A stretch of DNA of 23,275 bases from Chara braunii (GCA_003427395.1 BFEA01000099.1:365775-389049), one strand, 5' to 3'. Positions 7,861-18,055 are shown, counted from the stretch's first letter. Translations and numbers: made by a program. The notes: generated from the letters alone by a model not told the origin.

Positions 7861-10800
7861 CAAATGATTAGCATGTACAATCGTACGACATATGACTACT
7901 ATTAACTCGTGATAAAAGAAAAAAGTTAAGTAGGACAGTTAGTCAGTTTTTATGAGGGCAAACATAGGCTGATTGAACTCCTTTTCATTAAATGGATCAG
8001 GATATTGGTAGGCGCCCTAAAAATGCGGAGGGAGAGGTGTAAGGAGATGTATGAGCGCCCTAAAAATGCGAGCGGAAAACATGACGGTTATGCATGAGAG
8101 ATTGAGAAAAGAGAGAAAATTGACTGATAATTAAGGACAAAACCAATGCAAAGAGGAAGATAGTGTAAAAAGTGTCACACGAGCAATGAGAAGTGTCTAG
8201 TTAAACCCGTATACAAACATAATACCACAAGCCTAAAGTTTTTAACTAGTTAAGGTCGTGATTGAAGAAATTAGGAGTGTCGTCTGCAAGAATCCAAAGT
8301 TCAAAAATTTGCATGCGTGGTCGTCACACCATAAGTTTTTTTCCCTCCATATCAAAATTCCGAGAAAAAAAAAAAAAAACAACGCTCGCTAAGGCGTGTC
8401 TTAACCTCTAACATGGAGGGCACTAGACCATAAGTTGCAAAAATGTCATTCTTACACAACAACTTGGACGAATATGTAATTTTACAAAAAAAAATATTGA
8501 AAAGTGACGAGGTATGAAATGATCAACCCAGTAATCATACGAGGGTCTTATTGGAGCTCGCGATCAACTTCGAATAAAACTGTGCATGTACAAAATCGTC
8601 AAAGGGGTGTGTCAGTAACATAGAGAGGTGGAAGGGACAGATCTCGAGAGGGAGTGAGTTACAGAATTAAAAAAAAAAAAAAAGGNAAAATATATTCCTC
8701 CCCGCTTCCCCCCTCTCAAAAAAGGTAATTCAATACCACCACTTTGTTTTAACTTTTGTTTTTAACGGAAAAGACACCATTAACTCTGTGCCTATTTTTA
8801 TTGATCCCGATTTTAATTGCGCACAGAATTTTGTCGACCCTGGGGTCTATTGTGTTTCTTTTCTTACATTCTTCTTAAAAAAAAAAAAAAAAAAAACACG
8901 GCCCAACTTAAAAAAAAAGACGTACTCACAACTAAAAAGAAAAAAAGAAAAAAAATGAATACCCTTTTAAACGTGATACAAGGTACATACTTGCCCCAAA
9001 ATTGTTATGTGAGTATTCCCTTAGTGAGGGCGTTACGACAGGGGTGTTAGGTCCACGGAAAAATAGGAGGAGAAAAAAATTGAAACTGAACTTAGGGCGG
9101 AAAAGTGGGTTCATACATTCTGCAAAGTTGTGGTGCAGACATGCCCTTCTTCACAAAGTGTCAACAACCTGTGGACTACACCGTGCCTTCCTACCAGGGC
9201 ACAGGAAAAAAAAAAAAAAAAAAACACAACGAAAACCTAAACCAGGTTACAATCGTAATTAGATACTTTTGTATGAGTATTGCTTTGATCACAACTTCCG
9301 GCACGGCCTTCTCGGACTTAGTTTTTTCTTTTTCTTTTTGCTTTTCGAACAGCCCACAAGGCTCGACTACCGAGCCTCCGCAGTCCCCCGAAAAGGTCGA
9401 AAAAAATAGAAAAAAAAATATTTTTCTCATTTTTATAAAAAGTGAGGTAGTGGTGGATTAATGACTTAGAGATATCATTATTGAACTGACTAGCCCCAAG
9501 TAATTCATAATGGTTTTATTTTCGTCATGTGGTTGTATCTGGATGCAAACTTTTCACTCTATTTCAACAGTTCATCTTTGTACCATATAAGATAGGTCGT
9601 ATTATTTGTTTTTATTTTTTCCCATAAAATTGATCACTCATTAAACAGTAAGTAAGTTTTCATCCTTTTTTCCAGAGTCGTGATAACATGCACACCCGAA
9701 CTCTAAAAAAAATAGATGAGAAATATACGGGTATTTTAAACTTAAACTTTGTAAGCGTTGTTCTCACAATTTTTTTAAATAAAAATATACTATGACCATT
9801 ACCGAGCTTAGGTTACCCGCATCCAATGATTCGGCATTGAACTAACTACTTGTTAAATTTTAAATATTTTGTTTGTGCGATAAAATTAAATTGGAGGGTG
9901 TACAGTAACACCTTACCACACACCTTTTAATTCTGCATTATTACGTGTCTACCTTGCTCGGGTTGTGAAGTAAAATCTCAAAAACAAATGGTAATGTGTC
10001 ATCACAATCTAAACAAATATGCATGCCAGCACGTTGTAACTAGTAAGAAATTAAAGATTTCCTAGCCCAACCTACATATCCAGCACAACCACTTGGACTA
10101 GACTATCCACTGCCATCTCATCCCCTAAATAGGGAGGAAAACATATTTCCACAATCACAAAGATTGATTTTATAAAACTTGAATACAAATACTCGTTCGG
10201 GAAAAAATACAATCAAAGGATCCGCACTGTGGTTTCATGTACATCCCACTCATACATCCTCGTCGGTCGAACGGAAAAGCAGATACTTGGATGTCTTGAG
10301 TTTGCACATACAAGAAATAATGTACTAATTTGTATATAAAAAATTATTCTGAATAAGCAACTATCTCATATTTGTACTCTACTATTTAAGAGATGCAACT
10401 GAAGAAAAAACAAATTGTACCTGATAAAATTAAGCTACACACACATAGCAAGATGGAATGTACATTGTCTCGATCACGATACTTAAACAATCGAAAGCGA
10501 TAAGAGTTAATTTTTTTATACAACTTATTCACTAAATCATTATACATATAGTGAAAATTTTATAATTGTTCATTCACTCATCAACCAATTCATAAAGAGA
10601 AATAAGAAAACCTTCACTCAGAGTTACAGAAAGCTAAGGTCATGGCACATTACTACATTCATAACCTTATAATTTTACGAGTAAAAATATCAATAAAAGA
10701 GAAAATATTTTGTCTCATTATCCTACATACTGTACATTATTTGGAAAAAATAAATATTGTACAACCAATCAATCTATCGAGGGTCGACAGTGTGTTAACG

Positions 10801-11460
10801 ATCATAAACCCGCCAATCCTTTCACTACGAAAGTTTACAAACGTCTTGCAGTATATCTCCATCATCACCCGTCAGTTCATAAAATCGTGAGTTGCTTAAC
10901 TAAAAGTACTAACTAGCGTAAAAGAAACTATAAGGATTATAGCTGTGAAAAATGAGGAGTTTGCATGTGTCGTGGGAAGGATAACAAAAATGAGAAGGGA
11001 AAAAAATTTCGATGTTGTGCGCAGATCAAACAGTAGTATGGCGGCTTAGCCACTACTCACACAATGACATGATTGTGCGGCTATCGAATTTATTCAAGAA
11101 TGAGAAGGAAAATGGATTTTAAAAATGACTGAAAAAAAACGAGGAAAAAAATACATTACAAAAAAAAATGAAAATTAAGATAGGAAAAAAAATGAGACGG
11201 AATAGAGAGAACAACAAGGACGATAAAAATTGTAAGAGGGGGTTGCATAGAAAACAATATTAATGTTTAAAGTTGATATGCGAGAGCATGAAAAAACTAT
11301 TGTGTGCAAACAGTTAGTGCGAGTAAAAAAATATGAGAGCGAAAAGGTATTAAAGTCAAAATATTTTTCTTTATTTTTTAAAGCACCTTTTATCATTGTT
11401 TTTTATCATCATTCGTTTTTCATTGTATTGTGAACACACAAATACATAAAGTTTACATAA
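7861..11460. other. AT-rich intergenic DNA with homopolymers and one ambiguous base
   Basis: No gene is recognised. The 16-mer GCGCCCTAAAAATGCG is repeated at 8012-8027 and 8055-8070. Poly-A runs lie near 8355-8380, 8668-8684 (next to the N at 8686), 8877-8896 and 9207-9224. A small inverted pair GGCTCG (9360-9365) / CGAGCC (9371-9376) is present. Open frames here are short and rich in Lys or Phe from A/T runs. The 10642-10916 frames overlap each other and match nothing I know. Confidence 0.5.
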
Positions 11461-11462
11461 AA

Positions 11463-11590
11463 GTTCAACAACACTTTGTCGTTAAACTTTGAGGGAAATA
11501 GTGCGCTATCGAGCACATCGACCACGGTGTGCACCAAACCCAACATGCAAAAGGTTCCTCTGGACTGTGTTACACAGTGCATTAAATATC
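11463..11590 (-). repeat. Diverged direct repeat, copy 1
   Basis: This stretch is similar to 12389-12545 in the same orientation. Shared blocks include TTTGTCGT..AACTT.GAGG, TATCGAGC.CATCGACC, and TGTGT.ACA. The minus-strand translations also correspond: VTQSRGT...VVDVLDSAL..SKFNDKVLLNF here against VTQSKGS...PVDALDNVL..SKFDDKTLLKF in copy 2. It could be a repeat carrying a decayed coding fragment. It brackets the long inverted repeat. Confidence 0.6.
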
Positions 11591-11679
11591 CTCTTCGAAA
11601 ACAAAAAAATTCCCACACAAAAAATCGTTCAAAAAATACTCTTTACATATAAGTTACCAACCGAGCCGCCTCGGTCACC

Positions 11680-11928
11680 CTATTTTCCCGGGTGGCCCTG
11701 CCGTGCAAGGGCTATGAAAGGTCCCAGCCAAGAAAAAAAAAATCAGAAAATCCAAAAAATAAACTATGTTATGCAGAAAAAATAAACTGAACAATTTTTG
11801 CCTCGAGGTCACATCGAAAATAAAAAATTTAAATAAAAACTTAATTAAAAAAATATTTTTTATATATTTTAATTTGTCATCTTTTTTTCGCCCGGCCGGG
11901 CAAGTGGACGCGGACCACTCTGGTAGCC
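11680..11928. repeat. Left arm of a 560-bp long inverted repeat
   Basis: This arm is similar throughout to the reverse complement of 11962-12238. Shared blocks, in order, are CCGTGCAAGG, AAGGTCCCA, TATGTTATGCA, AAATAAACTGAACAA, TTTGCCTC, GGTCACA, an A/T-rich stretch, and finally the 38-bp module (11891-11928, ending CCACTCTGGTAGCC). A perfect 6-bp pair ACCGAG/CTCGGT lies just outside it at 11660-11675. Confidence 0.85.
11891..11928. repeat. 38-bp dispersed module, copy C
   Basis: This copy has the same orientation as copies A and B. It starts CCCGGCCGGGCAAGTG and ends CCACTCTGGTAGCC. Here it forms the inner end of the left arm of the long inverted repeat and is preceded by a T-run. Confidence 0.8.
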
Positions 11929-11961
11929 TAGCTTTACATACAAAAATTACAATCATAACTA

Positions 11962-11999
11962 GGCTACTAGAATGGTCCGGGGTCACTGGCCCGACTGGG
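11962..11999. repeat. 38-bp dispersed module, copy D (inverted)
   Basis: The reverse complement starts CCCAGTCGGGCCAGTG and ends GTAGCC, aligning over its full length with copies A to C. It pairs with copy C to form the top of the hairpin. On the far side it abuts an A-run at about 12010-12024. Confidence 0.75.
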
Positions 12000-12140
12000 C
12001 CAAAAACATTAAAAAAAAAAAAAATTAAAATTAATATTTTTTAATTTTATTTTTTATTTTAAATTTGGTGAATAATTTTGTTGTGACCCTGAGGCAAATG
12101 TTGTTCAGTTTATTTTTTTGCATAACATAATTTTGTTGTG

Positions 12141-12143
<3 letters not shown>

Positions 12144-12194
<51 letters not shown>
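12144..12194. repeat. Poly-T run, 51 bases
   Basis: This is an uninterrupted T homopolymer within the right arm of the long inverted repeat. Its length is likely unreliable in a draft assembly. Confidence 0.9.
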
Positions 12195-12195
<1 letters not shown>

Positions 12196-12388
12196 GGACC
12201 TTCCTTGGTCCTTGCACGGGTTGCCCATGGTAACATAGTATTATAATTTTTTTTTTTTTTCAATTTTTAAATTTTCTGTTTTACTTGATATGTTTTCTCT
12301 TTCAATTACATCTAATACAGAATGAAAATTTTGACCAATTTGTTCAATATCGACACAAACGTATACTATAAAATTTATATTATACAAA

Positions 12389-12545
12389 ATTTCAACAGTG
12401 TTTTGTCGTCGAACTTCGAGGAAAAAAAAAAAAAAGATACAAGAATGTATTGTAGTACGTTATCGAGCGCATCGACCGGGGTGAATATCAAATGAGGAGT
12501 GTGCAAGGATCCTTTTGATTGTGTCACAGAAGACATAAAATATTT
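12389..12545 (-). repeat. Diverged direct repeat, copy 2
   Basis: This is the partner of 11463-11590. It is longer because of an inserted A-run and about 30 extra bases near 12421-12450. The minus-strand open frame 12375-12590 (71 codons) covers this copy. It matches the copy 1 frame at VTQS.G, VD.LD, SKF.DK and LL.F, with the insertion lying between the VD.LD and SKF blocks. Confidence 0.6.
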
Positions 12546-13093
12546 CGGGCGTGTGAGGAGCGAGCGTGTCACTTTAGCTAAGTTCTCCAATCATACCTCT
12601 CATGAATCCTTGAGATAAAACAAGATGTCACAATTTATAACTCACCTAAATATGAGGAGTTTTCATCATCCTTAGATGAGTATGTCCTACCGAGCTACCT
12701 ATTTGTGGCAACTTTTACATGTCTCACCAGAAATGGACTATCATAGGGTGTTACTTTAGTCGAGGGAACATAAAGAAAACAAAATGTGATATGCTCGATC
12801 CATATGTTGATTTATAAACATCGCTCAGGGCGCTTAACTCCTTATCAGGTCGCATTGTCTCTAATGATCGATTGACTCAACAAAATCCCCAATTGAATAC
12901 AAAATTATTTTTTTCTATTAAGTAAACAAAATCAGTGTTGACGAGCACAATCAATATGAATAGGTCTTGATTCATTTGAGTTTATCAAAGTATGTTTGCA
13001 ACAATAGATGTCTTAATTGAACCGCCTTACGATGCTTGCTCAACTCACATAAAATTTGGTCCATACGGCATGATGCGATGCTCTAGGGTTGCC
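12546..13093. other. AT-rich intergenic DNA, nothing recognised
   Basis: No ORF of note, no repeat shared with the rest of the window that I could find, and no RNA gene. Confidence 0.5.
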
Positions 13094-13618
13094 TAGAACG
13101 GAAAAATTTCCATAAGAAATGAAAGTTGAAACAACATTCCATAAAAAAAAATCCTTCATATTTATAAATTATAATTGCAATGTTCGTTCAATTCTAAAAT
13201 TTTCAATTTTATTTAACAAGTTTCAGTTCAAATTTGAGTGTTCCTTTCCAAGTACATCTATTTGTTTAAGATGGAATAAAAGTCTTGACGAGTTTATGAA
13301 ATTTTTTATCTCAATTTTCATTCTATTATAACAAATATCTTCTAATTTGGATTGGATTAAGCTATTTATGACCGAAAATCCTTACTCAGAATGACAATTC
13401 AATAAAAATATTTTATGAACTTGTCCAAATTTTCATTCCATCTCTAGCATGCAGTTCAAATAAGAAGGGATACCCCATTCTTGGAAGGAAAGTTTTCAAG
13501 TAAGACGAAAAATTTTAAAATTGGAATGACATTTTTTAAGTTGGAATGAAAATTTTAAATTTAGAATGTAATTTTATTATAAAATGATTATTTAATTCTG
13601 GAAATTTTTTCTGTTGTA
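13094..13618. mobile_element. TA-flanked MITE, copy 1
   Basis: This is a 0.5-kb AT-rich element. It is bounded by TA dinucleotides and imperfect terminal inverted repeats: the left end reads GAACGGAAAAATTTCC and the complement of the right end reads CAACAGAAAAAATTTCC. Its interior is similar over about 490 bp to 15408-15968 in the same orientation (shared blocks include ATCCTTCATATTT, GATTGGATTAA, GAAAATCCTTAC and AATAAGAAGGGATACC). The TA duplication and lack of a transposase fit a Tc1/mariner-derived MITE, which is an inference. The 70-codon open frame at 13119-13331 is incidental. Confidence 0.75.
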
Positions 13619-14660
13619 AGGCGTGTTACTAGGTTTTCCCTCGCAACACTTTGTGGTTCAATGTCGATCACACAACCTCTCATACTTTTAAGTTTATTGT
13701 CTGTTGGTGAAATTTTTTTTAGGCTCGGTCACAGAACAATAGAGATATATTGTATAGCGACGAACAACAGTCTATTCGTTTTATCGCAGATAAACTTGTC
13801 CAACGACCAATTTTAACAAAGAGATAATATAGATTTTCTCTAGTAGGAGAATTTGTGTTGACTTACGTGGCTTTGTACGACCAACCTTAACCTCAACAAG
13901 AGAGTGATCCTGTCGATGCGAATCCAAAACCCTTAAAATGTAGAATGATAGAATGTATAGATGATGGTTGAGTATACCCCAGCTGACGGACTTTCCAAAA
14001 TAGTACCAACGACGGTGGCGTCTGAAATTAATATACAACCAGTGAGATTACGGCAACAACCTAGTCTCACAGACCAAAAAGGCAGTTAACCAAATAACTT
14101 TGGATATAGGCCTAAGTATATAGAGTTTCATTGGAGTGCAATTCAACATCAGTCGACCTCCAACAAGAATTATGGTCACTATGGCTGCGAAGGCAGAAGT
14201 TGCAGACAATATGGTTGCATGAGTCATACCCACTATGGATGCATGGGCAAAAATATTGGTCATTATAGCAGCAGTCTCTAACGAAGTTGAGTGACAACAA
14301 CACACATTATAATGACCGATGAGGATCTCATCCAATGAATTAGACCGCAACTAAGGGGTGTCTCACAGCCACTTCAATTTGCCCCCTTATTCTATCCATT
14401 TTACTCTTGCCCTAGTTCCAAAGTGGTTCAAGTTCCGGGGTTTTGAATTACTGTCAATACCCCTGACTTTCGCATACGACAACGAAGCATGGTAATTAAC
14501 CTTAGGGCATTGCCACACTTTTGTCAAAACAAAAAACAAATTAATGCATTTTTTACTTCCACAAAAAGTGGTAAGATGTATCGGTTGTTATTCATAATAA
14601 TGGATGCATCTCGACATTCTCTTTAGGAAGATGCACGTGTACTTTTTCTCATTTTGACGG
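13619..14660. other. Intergenic DNA, no gene recognised
   Basis: A minus-strand open frame at 14048-14350 (100 codons) has no recognisable domain. The + strand at about 14160-14280 has loosely repeated CACTATGG.TGCA units about 28 bp apart, which explains the regularity of the translated product. This may be a decayed coding fragment, but no family can be named. Confidence 0.4.
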
Positions 14661-14741
14661 TGATATGGCAAAACCCTTAGTATTTTTGATTTTTTTTTTG
14701 GGGGGGGCGAGGCCCCATTGTCGTAAACCGAAAAACATGTC

Positions 14742-15242
14742 CGTACGTTATATACAAATACAACGAGCTTTAGGGTATGACTTTGAAGAAACTTGTAGTA
14801 CTAAACATCGTTTTGTTTTTATATTTTTATCGGATTTTATTGGTAATTTATCGAATACCCTTCGACAAAACTTGTTTCTATTGCAATTTTGTACAATACA
14901 GGTTTTTTTTCCAGATTTTTTTGGATTCTTTTTTTAAATCAAAATTATGAAGAAATCATAAACCATTGTAAAATGCCCTCAAAATATATATTTATAATTG
15001 TTTTATTATTTTCTCACACTCGATTGTGAATTTTGATATACCCTCATGCAAAAGTTGTGTTGCATTGGAATGTTGTATAAATTTTTTTTTTCGTACCTTC
15101 ATATTATTTCAAAAATTTGAAATTAACAATTATTTGAATACAACGTACGTACGTTATATTCGACCGTACGTTATAATCGAAAAAAAATCAGCGATTTAAA
15201 AAAACTCATTTTTTAAAGGTAAGTTGAATATAACGTACGTAC
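14742..15242. repeat. Cluster of CGTACGTTATA motifs with a 26-bp palindrome
   Basis: CGTACGTTATA or its complement occurs near 14742, 15148, 15165 and 15230. Positions 15136-15161 form a 26-bp palindrome with one mismatched pair, centred on CGTACGTACG. The outer copies (14742 and 15226-15242) are in inverted orientation about 500 bp apart, so they could be ends of a decayed element. Confidence 0.6.
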
Positions 15243-15407
15243 TTTTTTTCTAGGGTTAAGACAATAGTGTCATAGTATAGTAATGAATAAGGATAATTCG
15301 TTGAAAGGATCCACATTAAAAGTTTTTCGGTTTTGTGCACTAAAACGTTTTCCGTTTGACAAAAAAAACTTAGAGGTAGCATATGCCATTCAAGTTAGAT
15401 ATAAAAA

Positions 15408-15968
15408 TACAATAGAAAATTTTCCTATAATTAAATAACAATTTTACAACAGACAAATTTCAACGAGAAAATAAAAGTTAAAAAAAACATTAAAAGAAAA
15501 AATCCTTCATATTTGTAAATTATAATTTCAATGTTCGTCCAATTCTAAATTTCAAGTTTTATTTGATTAGTTTCCGTCTGAATATGAGTTTTCCCTTCCA
15601 ACTACATTTATTTGTTCAAGATGGAATGAAAGTCTGGACATGTTTAGAAAATGTTTTAATTAAATTTTTATTCTACTACAATAAATATCTTATAATTTAG
15701 ATTGGATTAATATTTTTATGACTGAAAATCCTTACACTGAATGACAGTCCAAGTAAAATATTTAATAAACTAATCCAGACTTTCATTCCATCTTTAGCAC
15801 GCAGTCAAAATAAGAAGGGATACCATATTCTTCGAATTAAAGTTTACAAGTAAGATGAAAAATTTTAAAATTGGAATGATATTTTTTAAGATGGAATGCA
15901 AATTTGAAATTTAAATTGTTATTTTACTACAGAATGATTATTTAATTCTTGAAAATTTTTCCATTGTA
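15408..15968. mobile_element. TA-flanked MITE, copy 2
   Basis: This is the second copy of the family at 13094-13618. The left end reads TACAATAGAAAATTTTCC and the complement of the right end reads TACAATGGAAAAATTTTC, so the terminal inverted repeats are clearer here than in copy 1. An alternative right end exists at 16068-16084, whose complement TACAATAGAAAATTCCC matches the left end for 14 bases. The element may therefore extend to 16084 or carry a nested end. Confidence 0.75.
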
Positions 15969-16084
15969 TAGTAAAATTACATTATAAATTTTAGAACATT
16001 CGAATGATAATTTATGAATATGAATGATTTTTTTTTATGAAATATTTTTTCAACTTCCATTTTTCGTGGGAATTTTCTATTGTA

Positions 16085-16547
16085 TGAAGGCCGGTATGAA
16101 TTTGAAGGTTAAGATTGAATCCCGACTGTATGACCTCTCCAGTACTAGATCATGAACCTGACATATTATCTGTGTTAGATTTATTTGTCGATAGTCATGT
16201 CTTGCCAAACTGCAAAACTGGAAAGGTTTTTGGACGAAAAAACAAAAAGGTTTTCGTAGGGGCGCTTTCCACCAGTGATCCTAGTGAATACTAATTTGCT
16301 ACTCACAGGGTTTCTTATACTTTTCATGAATGTTTTCACACTCTGATATTTTCGATAACTTTGGTATCAAAGCTCTGGAGCTCGCAGTGTTGCCACATTA
16401 CCGTATGAACAACATAGGAGTGGTCTTTCATTGTTTTTTTCTTTTCTCAACTATTCAAAATAGCTTAGGTGTGCCGCTATTCTCTAAACAATTTGGCACG
16501 ACCAAAAACTTTACGTTTTCCGTACCACTATTTTTCCTTTTTTTATG
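16085..16547. other. Intergenic DNA with a tRNA-primer-like motif
   Basis: No gene is recognised. TGGTATCAAAGC at 16362-16373 differs by one base from the initiator-Met tRNA primer-binding site used by many plant copia elements (TGGTATCAGAGC). No long terminal repeat can be seen next to it. The open frame 16330-16611 has no known domain. Confidence 0.35.
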
Positions 16548-16940
16548 GGGAATTTTTTTGAAATACCACTTTGACTTCCATTTCTTTGCGGTATGCCCCT
16601 CTGACGACTGACTTACCTTGTCCGAGTCGTGCCCCTGGGGCCTCTGAAGCTTCGTGCAGACCCCTGCTAGCGAGTGGTGCAACTTTCCATCATGCCCCTG
16701 TGGTCGTTGGTGTGACACTCGTGGTCGTTCCCCTGGCCGTGGGAGGGGAGCTACTGGGGCATACTGGAAATTTGGAATCGGTATCGGTAGGGGCATATCG
16801 AACATATTTCAGGCCCAAACGACGCCAGGAGGGGTTTCGAAACTTGAATCGTTGTCAGAGGGGGTTGGCAAGGTAAGTCGGCCGCCAGAGGGGCATACCG
16901 CAAATAAATGGAAGTAAGAGGTTTATGTAAAAAAATTCCC
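16548..16940. mobile_element. 393-bp foldback element
   Basis: Arms 16548-16624 and 16867-16940 are inverted copies. The complement of the right arm shares GGGAATTTTTTT, then ACTTCCATTT.TTTGCGG, then TATGCCCCTCTG, then GACTTACCTTG with the left arm. The interior repeats TATGCCCC/GGGGCATA in both orientations (about 16592, 16690, 16757, 16790 and 16893), so the whole element is loosely palindromic. It is a non-coding foldback/MITE-like element at the border between AT-rich and GC-richer DNA. Confidence 0.8.
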
Positions 16941-16964
16941 TTTTGAAAAAAAACAACAACAACT

Positions 16965-17060
16965 AAGCTTTATTCTTCTCTCAGTTTCACCTTAAGCTTT
17001 ATTCTTCTCTCAGTTTCACCTTTTTTGACTAAGCTATATTCTTCTCTCAATTTCGCCGTT
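16965..17060. repeat. 29-bp tandem repeat, three units
   Basis: AAGCTTTATTCTTCTCTCAG (first 20 of 29 bases) starts at 16965 and, exactly repeated, at 16994. A diverged third unit starts at 17031 (AAGCTATATTC). Confidence 0.9.
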
Positions 17061-17258
17061 CACTACCTACCTATTCCAGAAACGGTGCACGTTGTATTCG
17101 ATAAGAACCCGTATGTGTATGTGTTCTATTCGAAGTGCTCTTCTATTCGAGAAAAGTGGACCCTCAGCGTTTCGATTTCCAAATGTTTGTTCCAAACGCA
17201 AGTACCGGCCTCCTCGGCCTCCTAGGGGCAGCTACCGGTCTTTCGCATGCCCTGCCCC

Positions 17259-17294
17259 TTGCTAAGCCCCTTGCTAAGCCCCTTGCTAAGCCCT
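17259..17294. repeat. 12-bp tandem repeat, three units
   Basis: CTTGCTAAGCCC is repeated three times in a row. Because 12 is a multiple of three it reads as Pro-Leu-Ala-Lys repeats in one frame, but no gene is supported here. Confidence 0.9.
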
Positions 17295-17390
17295 CACCTC
17301 AAAATTGCCCACCCTCTCGGACCGACGTGGAAAGTTGAATTGACGTTGAAAGTCTCTAGGACACGAAACGGAACCCTGACGGGCTGCCAA

Positions 17391-17450
17391 ATACCCTAAC
17401 AAAACCCTAATAATGTGTGTTTCAAGCTTCCACATGTCCACGTCAGCTAA
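17391..17450 (+). promoter_or_regulatory. Telo-box and ACGT element upstream of bL12m
   Basis: AAACCCTAA at 17402-17410 is an exact telo-box. In land plants this motif is enriched in promoters of ribosomal protein and other translation genes. A partial second copy (ACCCTAAC) lies at about 17393-17400. ACGTCAGC at 17440-17447 is a bZIP-type ACGT element. The position, about 800 bp before the chosen bL12m start codon and about 180 bp before the pyrimidine tract, fits a promoter. Function is inferred. Confidence 0.5.
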
Positions 17451-17587
17451 TCACCCCTGACTACCGCTTGCTACGGCCACCTCTTCTGTCGGTTCCCTGT
17501 TTTTCGTGGTATTGGCATCGCCAATTGTTTCTCGTCGGTGATTAGAGATCGGCATACAGTGCGCGGGCATGTCATCTTCACGTAACT

Positions 17588-17688
17588 TGCCCTAACCTTT
17601 CCCCTCCACCGCGTCCTCCCTTCCCCCTCCATCCCCCTTCCCCCTTCCCCTTTCCCCCTTCCCCCTTCCCCACTCTTCTCTGCTCTTC
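17588..17688 (+). promoter_or_regulatory. Pyrimidine patch near the presumed transcription start of bL12m
   Basis: About 100 bp of nearly pure C/T on the + strand includes repeats of CCCCCTT at about 17630-17670. Y patches of this kind are common in TATA-less plant core promoters and in 5' leaders of translation-machinery genes. No TATA box is seen just upstream. The transcription start is therefore likely in or just after this tract, which is an inference. Confidence 0.45.
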
Positions 17689-17751
17689 ATGATTACCTCG
17701 GCCGTCGAAACAACAGGGGTCATCAGAAGTTGGCCTCGACCACATCCTTGA
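17689..17751 (+). CDS. Candidate upstream ORF 1 (20 codons)
   Basis: ATG at 17689 follows the pyrimidine tract directly and reads 20 codons to TGA ([20 protein letters not shown]). If transcription starts in the tract, this is the first ATG met by a scanning ribosome. No family is known. It lies about 460 bp ahead of the bL12m start. Confidence 0.2.
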   Translation: MITSAVETTGVIRSWPRPHP

Positions 17752-17989
17752 GAGGGGTGAAGGGTGAAAGCAACGCCTTGTCAGATCTTCATCTCCCTGT
17801 CGAGCAGGTCAATCTGCTGTTGATTGAAGTAATCAATCGAACGGCTTTTGAAGTTTTGAAAGGACCAACTGCTGCGGACATGAATCTTCTTGGAACTGCC
17901 ATCGCCAGGGCATCGAGGATAACGCCGCAAGTGAAAGGATACCGACTGTTTAACGTGTTGACGTGTAGAAGAACTCCATCGCCATCGCT

Positions 17990-18020
17990 ATGGCTTCCGA
18001 GAGTCCCGGATCCGTCGCTA

Positions 18021-18055
<35 letters not shown>

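Larger units (their letters stand above)
11962..12238. repeat. Right arm of the 560-bp long inverted repeat
   Basis: This is the counterpart of 11680-11928. It is longer mainly because of a 51-base T-run at 12144-12194, where the left arm has only short A-runs. The inverted 38-bp module (copy D, 11962-11999) forms its inner end, leaving a loop of about 33 nt at 11929-11961. Confidence 0.85.

Noticed and set aside
14048-14350. 100-codon minus-strand ORF with Ala/Ile-rich repeats
   Set aside because: No family is recognised; its regularity comes from loosely repeated 28-bp units.
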